From positions 5,863,021 through 5,927,020 of the forward strand of contig NC_066889.1 in NCBI RefSeq assembly GCF_022985175.1: DNA of 64,000 nt, in the 5' to 3' direction. The notes beneath the pieces were generated by a model. That model saw nothing but the letters and a program-made list of their open reading frames with translations. It searched no databases and was not told where the DNA came from. Below are positions 37,101-47,037 of the stretch, piece after piece. The translations under genes and the position numbers were made by a program. This DNA is from Labeo rohita (taxonomy: Eukaryota > Chordata > Actinopteri > Cypriniformes > Cyprinidae). Numbering within the stretch: the first letter of the stretch is position 1; each line of letters starts with the position of its first letter.

Positions 37101-40100
37101 TTCTACTACATATTTAATTAAGAGACATCATTTACAATATATTAAGCCATACTATTCTTAAAGGGTTACTCCACCCTAAAATGAAAATTTTGTCATTAAT
37201 CACTTACCCCTATGTTGTTCCAAACCCGTAAAAGCTTTGTTTGTCTTCAGAACGCAATTTAAGATATTTTGGATGAAAACCGGGAGGATTTTGCTTGTCC
37301 CACTGACTGCCAGCTAAATACCACTGTCAAGTACAGAGGATACTATCCAAAATTGCAAAAAAAAAAAAAAAAAAATACTATCCAAAATGACGCTACGGTG
37401 ATGCGGAGGAGACGATTTGTTGAATATAGTCGTTATTTTTGTTTGCTTTGCATACAAAAAGTATGCTCGTAGCTTCATACAATTATGGTTGAACCACTGA
37501 TGGCAGATGGACTATTTTGACAACGTCTTTAATATTTTTCTGGGTCTTGACAGTGGTATATACCTGCCAGTCAATAGGACAGTTTCAAACCTCCTGGTTT
37601 TCATCCTAAAAATCTTAAATAGTGTTCCGAAAACGAACAAAGCTTTTACGGGTTTGGAATGGCATGGGGGTTAATGACTATAAGATTAATGACAAAATTT
37701 ACATTTTTTTTATTCCTTTCTGTTATTCACTGCGATGTTGTATCGAGTGTACGACACTAGGGGTCACTCGTGGGAGCCCAAACACCTCTGACAACATCAA
37801 GAAAAGGCCAATGAAATTGGGTGTGCAGAATTTGCATAGCTGGCCACGCCCCGGACATCCGGGTATAAATAGGCCAGCATGGTATCTGCTCATTTGTTCT
37901 ATGCTTCAGAGCTGAATGCAGTGTCTCTCTGTGAGAAGCAGCACCATTCACCTCTTCGTCATTGGATCTATGGCACAAGCAGCGGTCTCTCCCTTCTCAG
38001 AAACAGAAAAGTGTTGTGAGAGTTCCCTCACAAGTTCCCTCACAACTGGCGTGGTTGAGATTGTGTGTTAAAAAAAAGGCTTTCCTTTCATGCCATTCTG
38101 GTTGTGGCTTACCTCCCCAAACGATCGACACGATCGTTGTGTTCAGTGTTGGGCTATGCTCATGCTGATGCAGCGCTCGTTGATGGTTCATGTTTTGCTT
38201 GCGAGAACATGACCGTGGGCGCGCTCTGCACATGAGTCATGTGCTTTTACATGAAGCCGTGGCTCACCTTGACTGCTTCCCATTTCGGTCCTTCTACTTC
38301 CGGGTACAAGGCCGCTGCAATGTGTGTTGATGGGGAGCAATAGAAAGCGAAATAAGGTTCCGCCAGGTGAAGATCGGAATTCCGAACCTTCAGGGCTGGA
38401 TAATAGACATCTGGGAAATGACCGTCACGCTCGTTTCCAGTGCCTGTTTCCCGGAAGTGTACGTAAAAGTTGACGAAATCACAGAAGGCTCTGTTTTCGG
38501 CCAGAATGCGATATACTAACTCCTCCTCCTTCACCACCCTTGGTGGGGGTCCAGTAAGGGGGCTTATGTAGGTTCCCCAAGTGGAGAGGGTGATTGCGGT
38601 GCACGCCCCACAAAACGCTGCTGCTTGACAAGGCTCCAGTCCAGGGCTTGCACGGTTGGCTTCTCAAACCCCCATTTCCCAGGTCGGTCCAGTTCTTCAC
38701 GGTGGAAAAAGCAGGCAGAGGCCATCATATATCTTGCCTCAGGCGTGGGTCCGGCTCCAGCCCTGTACCTCCGACAACCCCAACATATTTTTGGCCCAAC
38801 AGAACCTGGTTCTCTGAGCTTCTGCTCCTATCTTCAATCCCACCCTGGCACATTCCTCTGAGGAACAACCTCCTTTCTCAGGGAAAGGGCACAATCTGGC
38901 ACCCACACCCAGATCTCTAGAACTTCCATCTATGATTTCTATCCCGCAGTGGTAAGCACCCTTATGCAGGCCAGAGCCCCCTTGACTAGGTGGCTGTACG
39001 TCCTGAAAATGCCACTGATGTTCTTCCCAAGAGAAGAACCCACAGAGATGTGGCATCGAATCTGTGCTATCCCTCCTCCAAGGAGGCCTGAATAGGCACC
39101 TTTCTGCTTCTACACCCAAGATCCATGTGGCAGCTATATCAGCCAACCATGACTTGGTGGAAGGCAGATCGGGGGAGCACGATTTGTTTCCTTAAAGGTG
39201 CCCGGATGTTGAACCCTCCCACTCTGCACCACATCCCCTCTTGAGATCTGTTTGTGGTCCCTCAGGCCTACAGTAAGATCCGTTGAGCCCCTTTAGTCAG
39301 TTGGTTTCTGTGCCCTCTCCATGGAGACGGCTTTCCTGACTGTGCATACCTCTGTTAAAGAGCGGGAAATCTTCAAGCCCTCTCCGTCAGCGTTTCGTGC
39401 CTGGAATTCGGGCTGGAGAACTCTCATATTGTTCTGAGAACCCGGCCTGAATATGTGCCCTAGGTACCCACCACTCTTATAGAGCATATGTGACCTTGCA
39501 AGCTATCCCTTCCCAAGAAGGGGACCCAAACCTGTCTTGTTTTGCCCAGTCCGTACCCTACATATGACACTGAACGTACCCAGAGGTCAGACGTTCTGAA
39601 CAGCTCTTTGTCTGTTTTGGTGGACAGCAGAAGGAGACTGCTGTCTCCAAAAGAGGATCTCCCACTGGTTTGTGGACACAATTCGAACAGCCTTCCAGGC
39701 CAAAGGTCTACCCTGCCCACTGGAAGTCACAGCCAGGGACCAGGGATGCCGCTGCCGCAGCAGCTTGGTAAACAGGGCCTCTCCAACAGACATCTGTAGA
39801 GCTGTAGAGCCTACACCTTACACATTCACCGGATTCTCTAATCTGTGAATGGAGCCAGTGTCTTCCAGAGTCCTAAACACAAGCTCTCAGACTCAGGAGA
39901 CTGGTATGGTGTAAATTTGCTATAGCATTTCCCCCTTAGGGCAATTATGCTTCTTCAGTTCAGTAAGATTCCCCAGGTGAACCCTGAACTACTCCTTCCA
40001 TCATTCTAGCACATTTCACATAGTCAAGTTTGGCAGAGGAACTTGCTGTTAGAACCTAATACAGGGTAGGTGGCCACATGTGAACTCTTGTATTTGGGTT

Positions 40101-43100
40101 GGTGCTCCACATGTGTGTATTTTCCAACTATATTCCCTTGAGATGCTTTGTTTCCCCTGAGACAGGCTCTGTCTCCTGGTTCTGAGTTTCGGTAGTCTCT
40201 CTTTATGTGGGGCCCACCTCAGAATCCTCCCTATGTAGCACTCCCTTTGTGAGTCCTTAGGTGGATATTCACATGTTACCTCTCCTTTGGGTAGGATATG
40301 ATCTCTGTCATGGCTTTCTTCCCTTGGGGAGGAACAGCTACTGTCCCAGCGTTCTTGCCAAGATTCTCAGCTGTTTTTCTACTGTTTTTTACTACGAGGA
40401 AAGGCTCTGGCTGGTGGGTCTCCAGTGAGAGAGCAGGTCAAATTCTTGGGCATTGGAAGGTCACGAAGTGGTGAGGTACATTTATTCCACACGTTGGCTT
40501 GTTGATATCTGCACCCTCGTTCACTCATAACACAGTCCAGCAGTTGTGGTATGTATTAAAGGGACCCCTAGTGTCGTACACTCGACACAACATTCCAGTG
40601 AACGACAGAAAGGGAACGTCTAGGAGACATTGTGTCCCTCATGTCACAACTCCGGATTGCTTCTGAGTGGGCTGAAATGCTCTTGACTCCTCAGAACAGA
40701 ACAAATGAGCAGATGCCACACTGGCTTATTTATACCCGAATGTCCGAGTCGTAGCCAGCTATGTAAATTCTGCATACCCAATTTCACTGACCTTTTCTCA
40801 ATGTTGTCAGAGGTGTTCGGGCTCCCAGGAGCGACCCCTAGTGTTGTATACTTGACACAATGTCTCTGTCCCTCCATCAGTGAACGAGGGTTACCATACG
40901 TAACTGAGACATTCCTTTTATAAATCAGTGTTAAGTCACTGAACCCTTAATATTTAACCTGACATAAACAGACCTTGAATATATATGTTTTTCCCTGGCA
41001 GTTGATGCGTGTAAAAGCAGCATCAATGGGACCGGAGATGCCCCACACATCCTTGATGAGTTTAGGATACCCAGGCATGACAGATCTGTCATCTAGCTCA
41101 AAGAAATAGTCCCCTGGAACACAATGTAGAAGGCCTTGTGTAATCAGTCTTGACTTAAACTGAGAAAAAGGCATATTGATTGTATTTGGCCTTTAACCTT
41201 ACCTCTGAACGCATAGATTGAACCATTCTTTAGCTGCATGAAGGCATCAAAGGTGCGGCCGCTACAGGTGACCGCATCTGGATCAGGTGGAACTGTAGAA
41301 GACAGAGGAGAGGAACCTGTGGTGGTAAGGGGCAGAGCAGTGGTGGCTGTCACATTTGATACTTCTGTCACAGAGGTGGTCAGATCCTCATCAGGCACAT
41401 CAAACATGTCACCACGGGAAACTGAGAGAGAAGTTAAAACATTCAATTAGTACACCATTTTCACAATCCTTATTTAAAATGATTTTGTCTTATAAATGTT
41501 GCTTTATCTGTTTATATAATATTATGGACTGAATGCAACATAGCCATAATGCAACAGATTGAAGTTAAAAACATGTTAATGATTTAGATGATAATGGATT
41601 TGTTTATTACTGACATGCAACTTTTCACTTTACAAGATGATAATTAATGGACTTAAGTCATGTAGATTACTTTTGGATTATTGTGATGTTTTTTATCAGC
41701 TGCTTGGATTCTCATTCTGATGGCACCCTTTCACTGCAGAGGATCCACTAGTGAGCAAGTTATGTAATGCTGGATTTTTCCAAATTTGTTTGATGAAGAA
41801 ACAAACTTATCTACATCCTGGATGGCCTGAAGTTGAGTACATTTTCTGCAAATTTTCATTTTTGGGTGAACTATTCCTTTAAAAGTGAAATGTCTACTTT
41901 TGTCACCAAACTGAATTCCAGACACTTTGTACTGTACGTCCTAGTAGGTGGTTTTAACTAAAAGTAACCTAACTTACGTAACCTTTTGTTACTTAACACA
42001 TTTCCCCACAACAAACAATTTTGCAAGTAATAAAGTTTTATTAGAGGTTAGTGTAGTTGTTTATCAAAAGGGTAGTGTTACTGAAGTGTTACTCAAGCGT
42101 TAGATAAGTGATGTGATGTGTGAGGAAAACAAAGAAAATCAAGGTAAATATCACCTGTGAACAGGTATAAACATATAAACAAATGTATTTTTATTTCAAA
42201 AGTTTTTTTCTCAATGTGTTTTATTTCGTTTTTTTCTTTTTTTCTTTTTTATGCATATCTATGTGTTTATATTTTATGTTCCATTAAGAAATTGAATTAA
42301 TTAATTAGATAAGATGGATTAAGCAATCTCTGAGAAAAGCTGCTGAAAGTAGATCGGACCGAGCACCAAAACACACTTGTAGCCAATCAGCAGTAAGGGT
42401 AGTCTACACTTATGGTGGGAGAGGTGTCTGTGTTATAGCATGTTTGTAAACTTGGAGGCAGAGCTATCAAGATAGGGGTGCAATCCTACTGGGTAGGGCA
42501 TGTTTGTTTTGTTGACTTTAACCCTTTAAGACCTGAGGGTAAAATAGGTCATTTTTTACATATTTTGTTTATTTGACTGAAAAATTCTCACAGAATGTGA
42601 CATTTTCATGTCCAAGTTGTAATTCTTTTCAGAAACAAATGGCTTTCAAAAAATTTTAATTTTTAACCATTAATGTTGTGTGGTGAGTTTTTAAGCCATT
42701 TAAATAGACAAAAATAAAATAAAAAAATAAAAAACAGGAATAAATGTTATGATTTTTATTTAGAAAAAAGGAGAGAAATCACGACTGAAAGAATCCAACA
42801 CTTCGTACTTACAAATTCAACTATATTACATATATACACGTCTTTTTGTGACACTGGGTTGCACCGATTTCATTCAGGAGGCTTTTTTGTTCATACATGC
42901 ACACATTTACACAAGCATGGATATGCACGATACATTTACACACACACTGACACATTACACCACATGTGACAAAATGTCACTCAGCCTCCTCCCAAGTCTA
43001 ATCAAAAATCATCCCAGTTGCTTCTTGTGCTGTTTACTCCTCCTTCGCCATGTTTTTGTTTTGTTTCTTTTATTATTTTATGCAATCCAAAACTCTCCAT

Positions 43101-44820
43101 TCAAGTTCTTCCTTCCGGCTCTACTGGAAATCTGCCACAATTTGCTGATGAAGAGCAAGAGATTACTGTAATAAGTATAATTATTTTAATGCAACGTTTG
43201 AAGAGTTATAGTAACATGAAGACAGCTTAGTTTGATGCGTCAGTGGTGACACAGGTGGTTTAGAAGGGTTAAATATCAACAAGAGATTGCTTACTCCAGC
43301 TTTAATTAATTAATTAATTGGCTTGAAAAGGCCAACTTATGCTAAACATGCTAAAAAAATGCTAATGACGGTAACAAAATGCTAACAATATGCTAATCAT
43401 GTTAGAAACATGTTAACAACATGTAAATAATGTTAAACATGTTAGAAACATGTTAACGAAATGTTAATCATGCTAGCAAAATGCTAACATTATGTTAATC
43501 ATAATAAAAACATGCTAGCAAAATGCTAATCATGCTACAAAAATGCTAACAACATGCTAATCATGTTATAAGTTTGCTAACAACATACTAATCATGTTAG
43601 AAACATGTTAACAACATGCTAATCATGTACAAAATATGTTAACATGTTATAAGTTTGTTAACAACATGCAAAGAATGTTAAAACAAGTTAGAATCACGAC
43701 AACTACGTGCTACTCATGCTAGAAAAATGCTAACAACATGCGAATAATGTTAAAACGTTAGCAAAATGTTAATCATGCTACAAACATTCTACAAACATGG
43801 TAATTATGTTACATAAATGCTAGCTACATGTTAACCATGCTAACAAAATGCTAATCATGTTAAAAAATGCAAGCTACATGCTGATCATGCTAAAAACATG
43901 CTAGCAACATAAGAATAATGGTAAGACATGCCATGATGCTAATCATGCTCAAATGTTAACAACAAGTTTTAAACATGTTAACAACATGATAATTATGCTA
44001 AAACATGTTAACAAAACATTAATCATGCTACAAACATGCTGGCAACATGCTAACATGTTAATCATGTTACAAACATTCTATCAACATGTTAATCTTGTTA
44101 AAACATGCTAACTACAGGCTAAAAGCTTGTTAATCATGCTTAAACATGTTAGCATGTACATGTTATAACATGTTATAACATGCTATTCATGTTATAAAAA
44201 TGGTAGCTACATGCTAAAAACATGTTAACAATATGTGAATAATGTTAAAACATGTTAGAAACATGTTAATAACATGTTAATTATGCTAAAACATCCTAGC
44301 AAAACATTAATCCTGCTACAAACATGCCAGCAACATGTTAACCATGTTAAAAACATTCTATCAACACGCTAATCTTGTAAAGACATGCTAGCTACAGGCT
44401 AAAAACTTGCTCATCATGCTTAAACATGTTAGCAAAACATGCTAATCATGTTAAAAACTTGCTAGCTACATGCTAATCATGTTAAAAACTTGCTAATTAT
44501 GCTTTTAAAATGCTAGCATTTATCTAATCTAATCTAATCTAATTTATCTAAACTTTCAAATATTAAGCTTTTACAACTGCTGGTAAAGTGAAATCAGGAT
44601 AAAGTCCACGGGGCCAAAAGTGCCTACACCAAAATTTACACCATTAGATAAGTCAGTGTTGCCATGTAGGGCTATTCCAGCTGCCCAAACAAACACAGCA
44701 ATGTTTTTAGAGCACCACCTTGTTTACACTTGGAAATCATCCCAGGGTCATTCTTATGTCATACTTATTGTTGTCCCTGTGTAATAAGTTAGAAAAGAAA
44801 GTTCCATATATAAATAAAAT

Positions 44821-44855
<35 letters not shown>

Positions 44856-45496
44856 CTACTAAATTAATAACAAACACTTGAGCTAACAGAACATTCAGTA
44901 CATTCAAATATAGATAAATATACACCATTGTTCAAAGGTTTGGTGTCAGCAATTTTTTAAAGAAATATTTTTATTTAAAAATGACACATTAAGTTGATTT
45001 AAAGAGTCAGTAAAGGCTTGTACAACATTACATTTTTTTATTATTATTTCAAATAAATAAAGTTTTTTTGACTTTCTGTTGAAAGAATCTTGGGGGGAAC
45101 AGTGCCACAGTTTCCACAAAAAATATCAAGGAGCACAACAATTTTCAACATTGATAGTAATCAGAAATATTTCACAAATGCATCAATAAAAGTTTGACAT
45201 TTATTACTATTTTAATATACATCTTACCTTTTGTTCGACAAGCGCTGTCAAAATCTGCACAGCAACTTCCATAGTACTTGCACATTCTATCACACTGGCA
45301 TTTCTTTTTAGGATCAAAGCCACTCTGACAGCGTCCTGTGCATGATTCTTTGGAAAATACAAAAAATGTGCATCTTTTTGAAAGCTCAGTAAGAACAATC
45401 CAGCAGTTTAATAATAATGAAAGACCATGTGTGACACTTACCCTCTGCAGCAAAACAAGTCACCAGAATGAGGCACAATAAAATCAGAAATTTCAT
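27951..45496 (-). CDS. vtn: Vitronectin, nine coding exons
   Basis: Secreted adhesive glycoprotein that binds integrins, PAI-1 and heparin and restrains complement and coagulation. Exons (minus): 45496-45442, 45347-45228, 41421-41203, 41113-40974, 35850-35694, 30212-30063, 29983-29755, 29673-29516 and 28072-27951. They total 1,350 nt, 449 residues plus stop, all in phase; human has 478. Residues 1-17 form a signal peptide (MKFLILLCLILVTCFAA). Somatomedin B domain has eight cysteines (C21, C25, C35, C37, C41, C47, C48, C55). RGD is at 61-63, immediately after it, as in mammals. A Thr/Ser/Pro-rich linker contains NVT. Hemopexin repeats contain DVWGISGPIDAAF, KYWRFDGDVLDEDYP, IPDDIDAAF and PPIDAAMVGRLY. 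A basic heparin-binding stretch lies at about 325-342 (GRGRPGRRKKTRGRGAR) and another in exon 8. The end is YPRSIGKYWLGC. The donor after exon 4 is the weak AAG/GTCTGT. The introns are very repeat-rich. Confidence 0.97.
28141..28440. repeat. Fish MITE copy in vtn intron 8
   Basis: Contains GCTGCATTTATTTGATCAAAA, AAAACAGTAATATTGT, TGTCTTTACTGTCA and TTGATCAATTTAATGCATCC. It ends TTGCTGAATAAAAGAATTAA. Same family as 4104-5215, 44925-45170 and 55900-56265. Noncoding. Confidence 0.7.
28584..29473. mobile_element. Palindromic TTAA-flanked element, copy B
   Basis: An 890-bp fold-back relative of 13192-14124, flanked by TTAA at 28580-28583 and 29474-29477. Inverted ends carry AGGAGAAGTCCACTTCCAGA and its complement. 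The inner arms share AAATGCAGTTT-type and GATCCCAGCTGA-type blocks. It lies in vtn intron 8, with its right end only about 42 bp from exon 8. Confidence 0.85.
30596..30841. mobile_element. MITE (246 bp) with 8-bp target duplication
   Basis: The ends GGTAACACTTTA and TAAAGTGTGACC are inverted with one mismatch. The 8-mer AAACATTT flanks it at 30588-30595 and 30842-30849. It is hAT-like by duplication length. vtn intron 5. Confidence 0.85.
30988..31371. mobile_element. TTAA-flanked MITE (384 bp)
   Basis: Begins AAGGGATAGTTCACCCAAAA and ends GTGAACTAATTCT, bordered by TTAA at 30984-30987 and 31372-31375. The interior has CTTCTGAACACAAATTAAGA and its inverted partner. This is a very common fish element; related copies are at 37162-37712 and the fragment ending 41878. 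Confidence 0.75.
31507..32656. mobile_element. Nonautonomous hAT element (1,150 bp) with 8-bp target duplication
   Basis: Ends read CAGTGTTGAGGGTAACGCAT and TTGCCCAACACTG. TTCATAAT lies on both sides (31499-31506 and 32657-32664). Subterminal AAGTAACT/AGTTACTT repeats are typical of fish hAT elements. No transposase frame seen. It is inserted into the fold-back element of vtn intron 5. Confidence 0.88.
33645..33935. repeat. MITE copy related to 11505-11905
   Basis: Starts TGACCTTGGACCACAAAACC and includes AATAAATAAGCTTTCCA, GGTTTGTTAG and AAGTTCTTAGCAATGCAT. It ends near ATGATCTTTACC. Noncoding, vtn intron 5. Confidence 0.7.
36595..37157 (-). mobile_element. TTAA-flanked TIR element with THAP-like remnant
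   Basis: About 55-bp inverted ends (GTATGGCTTAATATATAACG and its diverged partner ending TATTAAGCCATAC) are bordered by TTAA at 36591-36594 and 37158-37161. The minus strand, about 36820-36980, reads KKRRKEWEDASG, a stop, then IKLPKDPHLCSFHFSPDAFE. This is the LCSxHFxPDxFE pattern of a THAP zinc finger. THAP plus TTAA target use points to the Kolobok superfamily. Frames are broken. Confidence 0.6.
37162..37712. repeat. Fold-back TTAA-type MITE truncated by the DIRS insertion
   Basis: The left arm AAGGGTTACTCCACCCTAAAA and AAAACCGGGAGG are mirrored by CCTCCTGGTTTTCATCC and AAGCTTTTACGGGTTTGG. The usual right terminus with GGTGAACT is missing where the DIRS-like element begins. It contains an A-run at about 37358-37375. 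Confidence 0.65.
38100..38240 (+). pseudogene. DIRS Gag zinc-knuckle-like remnant
   Basis: The plus-strand frame reads GYAHADAALVDGSCFACENM then TVGALCT, a stop, and VMCFYMKPW. The AHADAAL...CxxCExM pattern is the cysteine-rich start region of fish DIRS Gag-like proteins. It is interrupted by an in-frame stop. Confidence 0.55.
38247..38537 (-). CDS. Unidentified 96-codon reading frame antisense within the DIRS element
   Basis: A continuous minus-strand frame with ordinary-looking composition (for example VYRILAENRAFCDFVNFYVH and AALYPEVEGPKWEAVK). Directly after EAVK the sequence is AAG/GTGAGC, a good splice donor. It is richer in GC than the surrounding vtn intron. I do not recognise the protein. 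It could be a captured exon, an insertion in the DIRS Gag region, or chance. A minus-strand acceptor upstream is not obvious. Confidence 0.3.
   Translation of the reverse strand: MVKEEELVYRILAENRAFCDFVNFYVHFRETGTGNERDGHFPDVYYPALKVRNSDLHLAEPYFAFYCSPSTHIAAALYPEVEGPKWEAVKVSHGFM
39330..39880 (+). pseudogene. DIRS-type tyrosine recombinase remnant
   Basis: Plus-strand pieces read METAFLTVHTSVKE, CPVRTL, a CLFWWTAE segment, RISHWFVDTIRTAFQAKGLP then CPLEVTARDQG, and TDICRAVE plus TPYTFTGF. The order CPVRxL - SHWxVxxI - GLPxPLGV - DICRAA - TFxRF matches the DIRS recombinase. The arginine, histidine and arginine core (AHSTR-type) is degraded, so it is inactive. Confidence 0.75.
41645..41882. repeat. 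MITE fragment ending at TTAA
   Basis: The right end TTCATTTTTGGGTGAACTAT with TTCC precedes TTAA at 41879-41882. Related to the end of 30988-31371. The left part contains GGATTCTCATTCTGATGGCA, a frequent fish repeat text. Left limit uncertain. vtn intron 2. Confidence 0.5.
42522..43268. mobile_element. TTAA-flanked piggyBac/Looper-like nonautonomous element
   Basis: The left end is TTAA then CCCTTTAAGACCTGAGGG; the right end is GGTTTAGAAGGG then TTAA (42518-42521 and 43269-43272). The CCC/GGG termini beside TTAA resemble piggyBac-type ends. The interior is AT-rich with one plus-strand frame of about 107 codons without recognisable similarity. vtn intron 2. Confidence 0.6.
43320..44520. repeat. 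Degenerate CATGCTAA/CATGTTAA minisatellite (about 1.2 kb)
   Basis: Dozens of imperfect units of the form ATGCTAACAACATGCTAATC and ATGTTAGAAACATGTTAACA. The spacing alternates because of many small indels. It ends in a run of ATCTAATCTA-like units near 44521-44545. It lies in vtn intron 2 and is noncoding; the text differs from a CRISPR array because there are no unique spacers. Confidence 0.95.
44823..44854. repeat. (TAA)n microsatellite
   Basis: About ten AAT/TAA units in vtn intron 2. On the minus strand they encode the poly-tyrosine seen in a short spurious frame. Confidence 0.95.
44925..45170. repeat. Fish MITE copy in vtn intron 2
   Basis: The left end ACCATTGTTCAAAGGTTTGG and GTCAGCAATTTTTTAAAG match the terminal text of the family at 55900-56265. 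The interior and right parts have diverged (CAACATTGATAGTAATCAG near the end). The right limit is about 55 bp from vtn exon 2. Confidence 0.65.
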
Positions 45497-45600
45497 TTTT
45501 AATGGCACATCTGTCAGCAGCGAGTGCCTGAAATGCTGTATGAATAACCAGTGTGAAAGTACGACAGAAAGGACAGCTCAGACATCTGTGCCGATCGATG
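45497..45600 (-). promoter_or_regulatory. vtn: vtn proximal promoter/5'UTR with weak HNF1-like motif
   Basis: Directly upstream of the vtn ATG. On the minus strand GGTTATTCATAC (about 45552-45541) partly matches the HNF1 site GGTTAATNATTA, which would suit a liver gene. No clear TATA box was seen. Low support: one motif match with mismatches. Confidence 0.25.
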
Positions 45601-46250
45601 GCTCCAAAAGTCAACCACCCCCTGTTTGTTTAGTTCGAAAAAAATCAATGATTACTGCAAAATTGTCCTGTTACAACTTGTCCTACATGTTACGATTAAT
45701 ACCTATTAGCTGATTTAAAGTAAGTTTAACAAAGTGTAGCCAAGCAATGTCTGAAATGTATATGGGTAATAGTGAGCATAACTGCAAAAATTGGTTCTGT
45801 GTCAGTAGTCTGAACTACTGTTGAGCTGGCAACTATTGATTTCACTGTCTGAGCTTGCTGTGTTTGTGCAGAAATGTCTGTTGCTGAGTCTTTAACAATC
45901 TAATGAGACAAATTAGAGATTATTACCATTTAAAACATTTATGCATAAGAGACTTGAGCTATAGTCTCTGTTTGAGGAAGGTCTTCATCCCCACTACTGA
46001 AGTATTTGCATCAAATATAAAATACTGTTTAGATACATATGACAAGTGTACTGACCAAGGTGCTGAAATAATTGGAGATAGTAGTATCACAATCATTTCT
46101 GTTGTTGGTTTTTTCTTATTTTAATTCTTTATTTTACTGTGCAAGCATTGCAATAATGCACTGATATTCCTCTGATGGTCTATTTTGGGTTTGTTCTAAA
46201 ACTTTTACTTTTTAATTTAGTAGTGAGAGCATACATTTAGCCTTTGTCAC

Positions 46251-47037
46251 TTAAAGGGGTCATCGGATGCAAAGTTCACTTTTTCGTGTTGTTTGAACAT
46301 TAATGTGTGTTGTCAGTGTATGTACAAATCTACCCTATCATGATAAAAATCCATGCAGTGGTTTTTAATTAATCTGTAAAAATAATATCCCCTTTTTCAA
46401 ATTGAGCCATTCTCAGTTGTTTGTTGGTGTGCCGTCACACTGACAGAGGCCGCTCCCACGGTAGTTGATTGACATGAGTGTCTTACCTCAGATCAGCGGT
46501 AACAGTCCAGTAACCTCTTTTGTTTCGATGCTGGAGCAAGGATGTAAGATTGTTAGATTGAGCAATTGAGGTGTTGTGTTGCTGGATGTAATAATAAACA
46601 TAGTGGTCGTCATTTACTCCCGACATCTCAGCAGCTGAAGATGCAGTGGATTACGTTTGTTTGTGAAGGGAATGCAGCTCCCGATCTACATATATCCATC
46701 TATGTTCACGTGAATCATCCGTGATCAAGCTTCACTTACAGCAGAAGTGACTATAAGGGTTTTTTTATGAATATTTGCGATCGCCTTTCCTTATAACATG
46801 GTAGTTAGGAAGTTTAGCGGCTAAATGCGGCTAAATGAGGCTAAAGTAAACAGGCTCGTCACTCCAAAGAGAGAAGAGAGGGGCGGGGCGAGCAGAGCTC
46901 ATTTACGTTTAAAGGAACAACCCCTTAGAATGAGATGATTTTTGCAGAGCTCATTTTGACAAGGTATAAAATAAATATATATTTGGGTGATGTAATATTC
47001 TGTTCAAATGTCATTAATCACATAATAAGATAACCAT
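46251..47037. repeat. TTAAAGGGGTCAT-type repeat, left part, interrupted by the LTR element
   Basis: Begins TTAAAGGGGTCATCGGATGC. It contains a GAGGGGCGGGGCGAGCAGAG block near 46870-46895 and GTGATGTAATATTCTG before the break at 47037. The text resumes at 51607 with ACCATGTTATTTAAATGAC. The LTR element therefore landed inside an older repeat. Confidence 0.7.

Larger units (their letters stand above)
37713..40911 (+). mobile_element. DIRS-like retrotransposon with inverted ends and internal complementary region
   Basis: The left end 37713-37990 and right end 40640-40911 are inverted copies, with GTGTACGACACTAGGGGTC, GAAAAGGCCAATG and ACATCCGGGTATAAATAGGC blocks. Just inside the right end, 40556-40640 repeats sequence complementary to the outer ends, the internal complementary region characteristic of DIRS elements. 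Gag and recombinase remnants run left to right. It sits in vtn intron 4, antisense to vtn. All frames are damaged. Confidence 0.8.

Noticed and set aside
43320..44545. Possible CRISPR-like array
   Set aside because: Units are degenerate throughout, with no unique spacers and no cas genes, in a vertebrate intron. It is a minisatellite.
45172..45453. Extended frame around vtn exon 2 as a stand-alone small cysteine-rich protein
   Set aside because: The cysteine-rich part is the somatomedin B exon with good splice sites on both sides; the flanks are intron.
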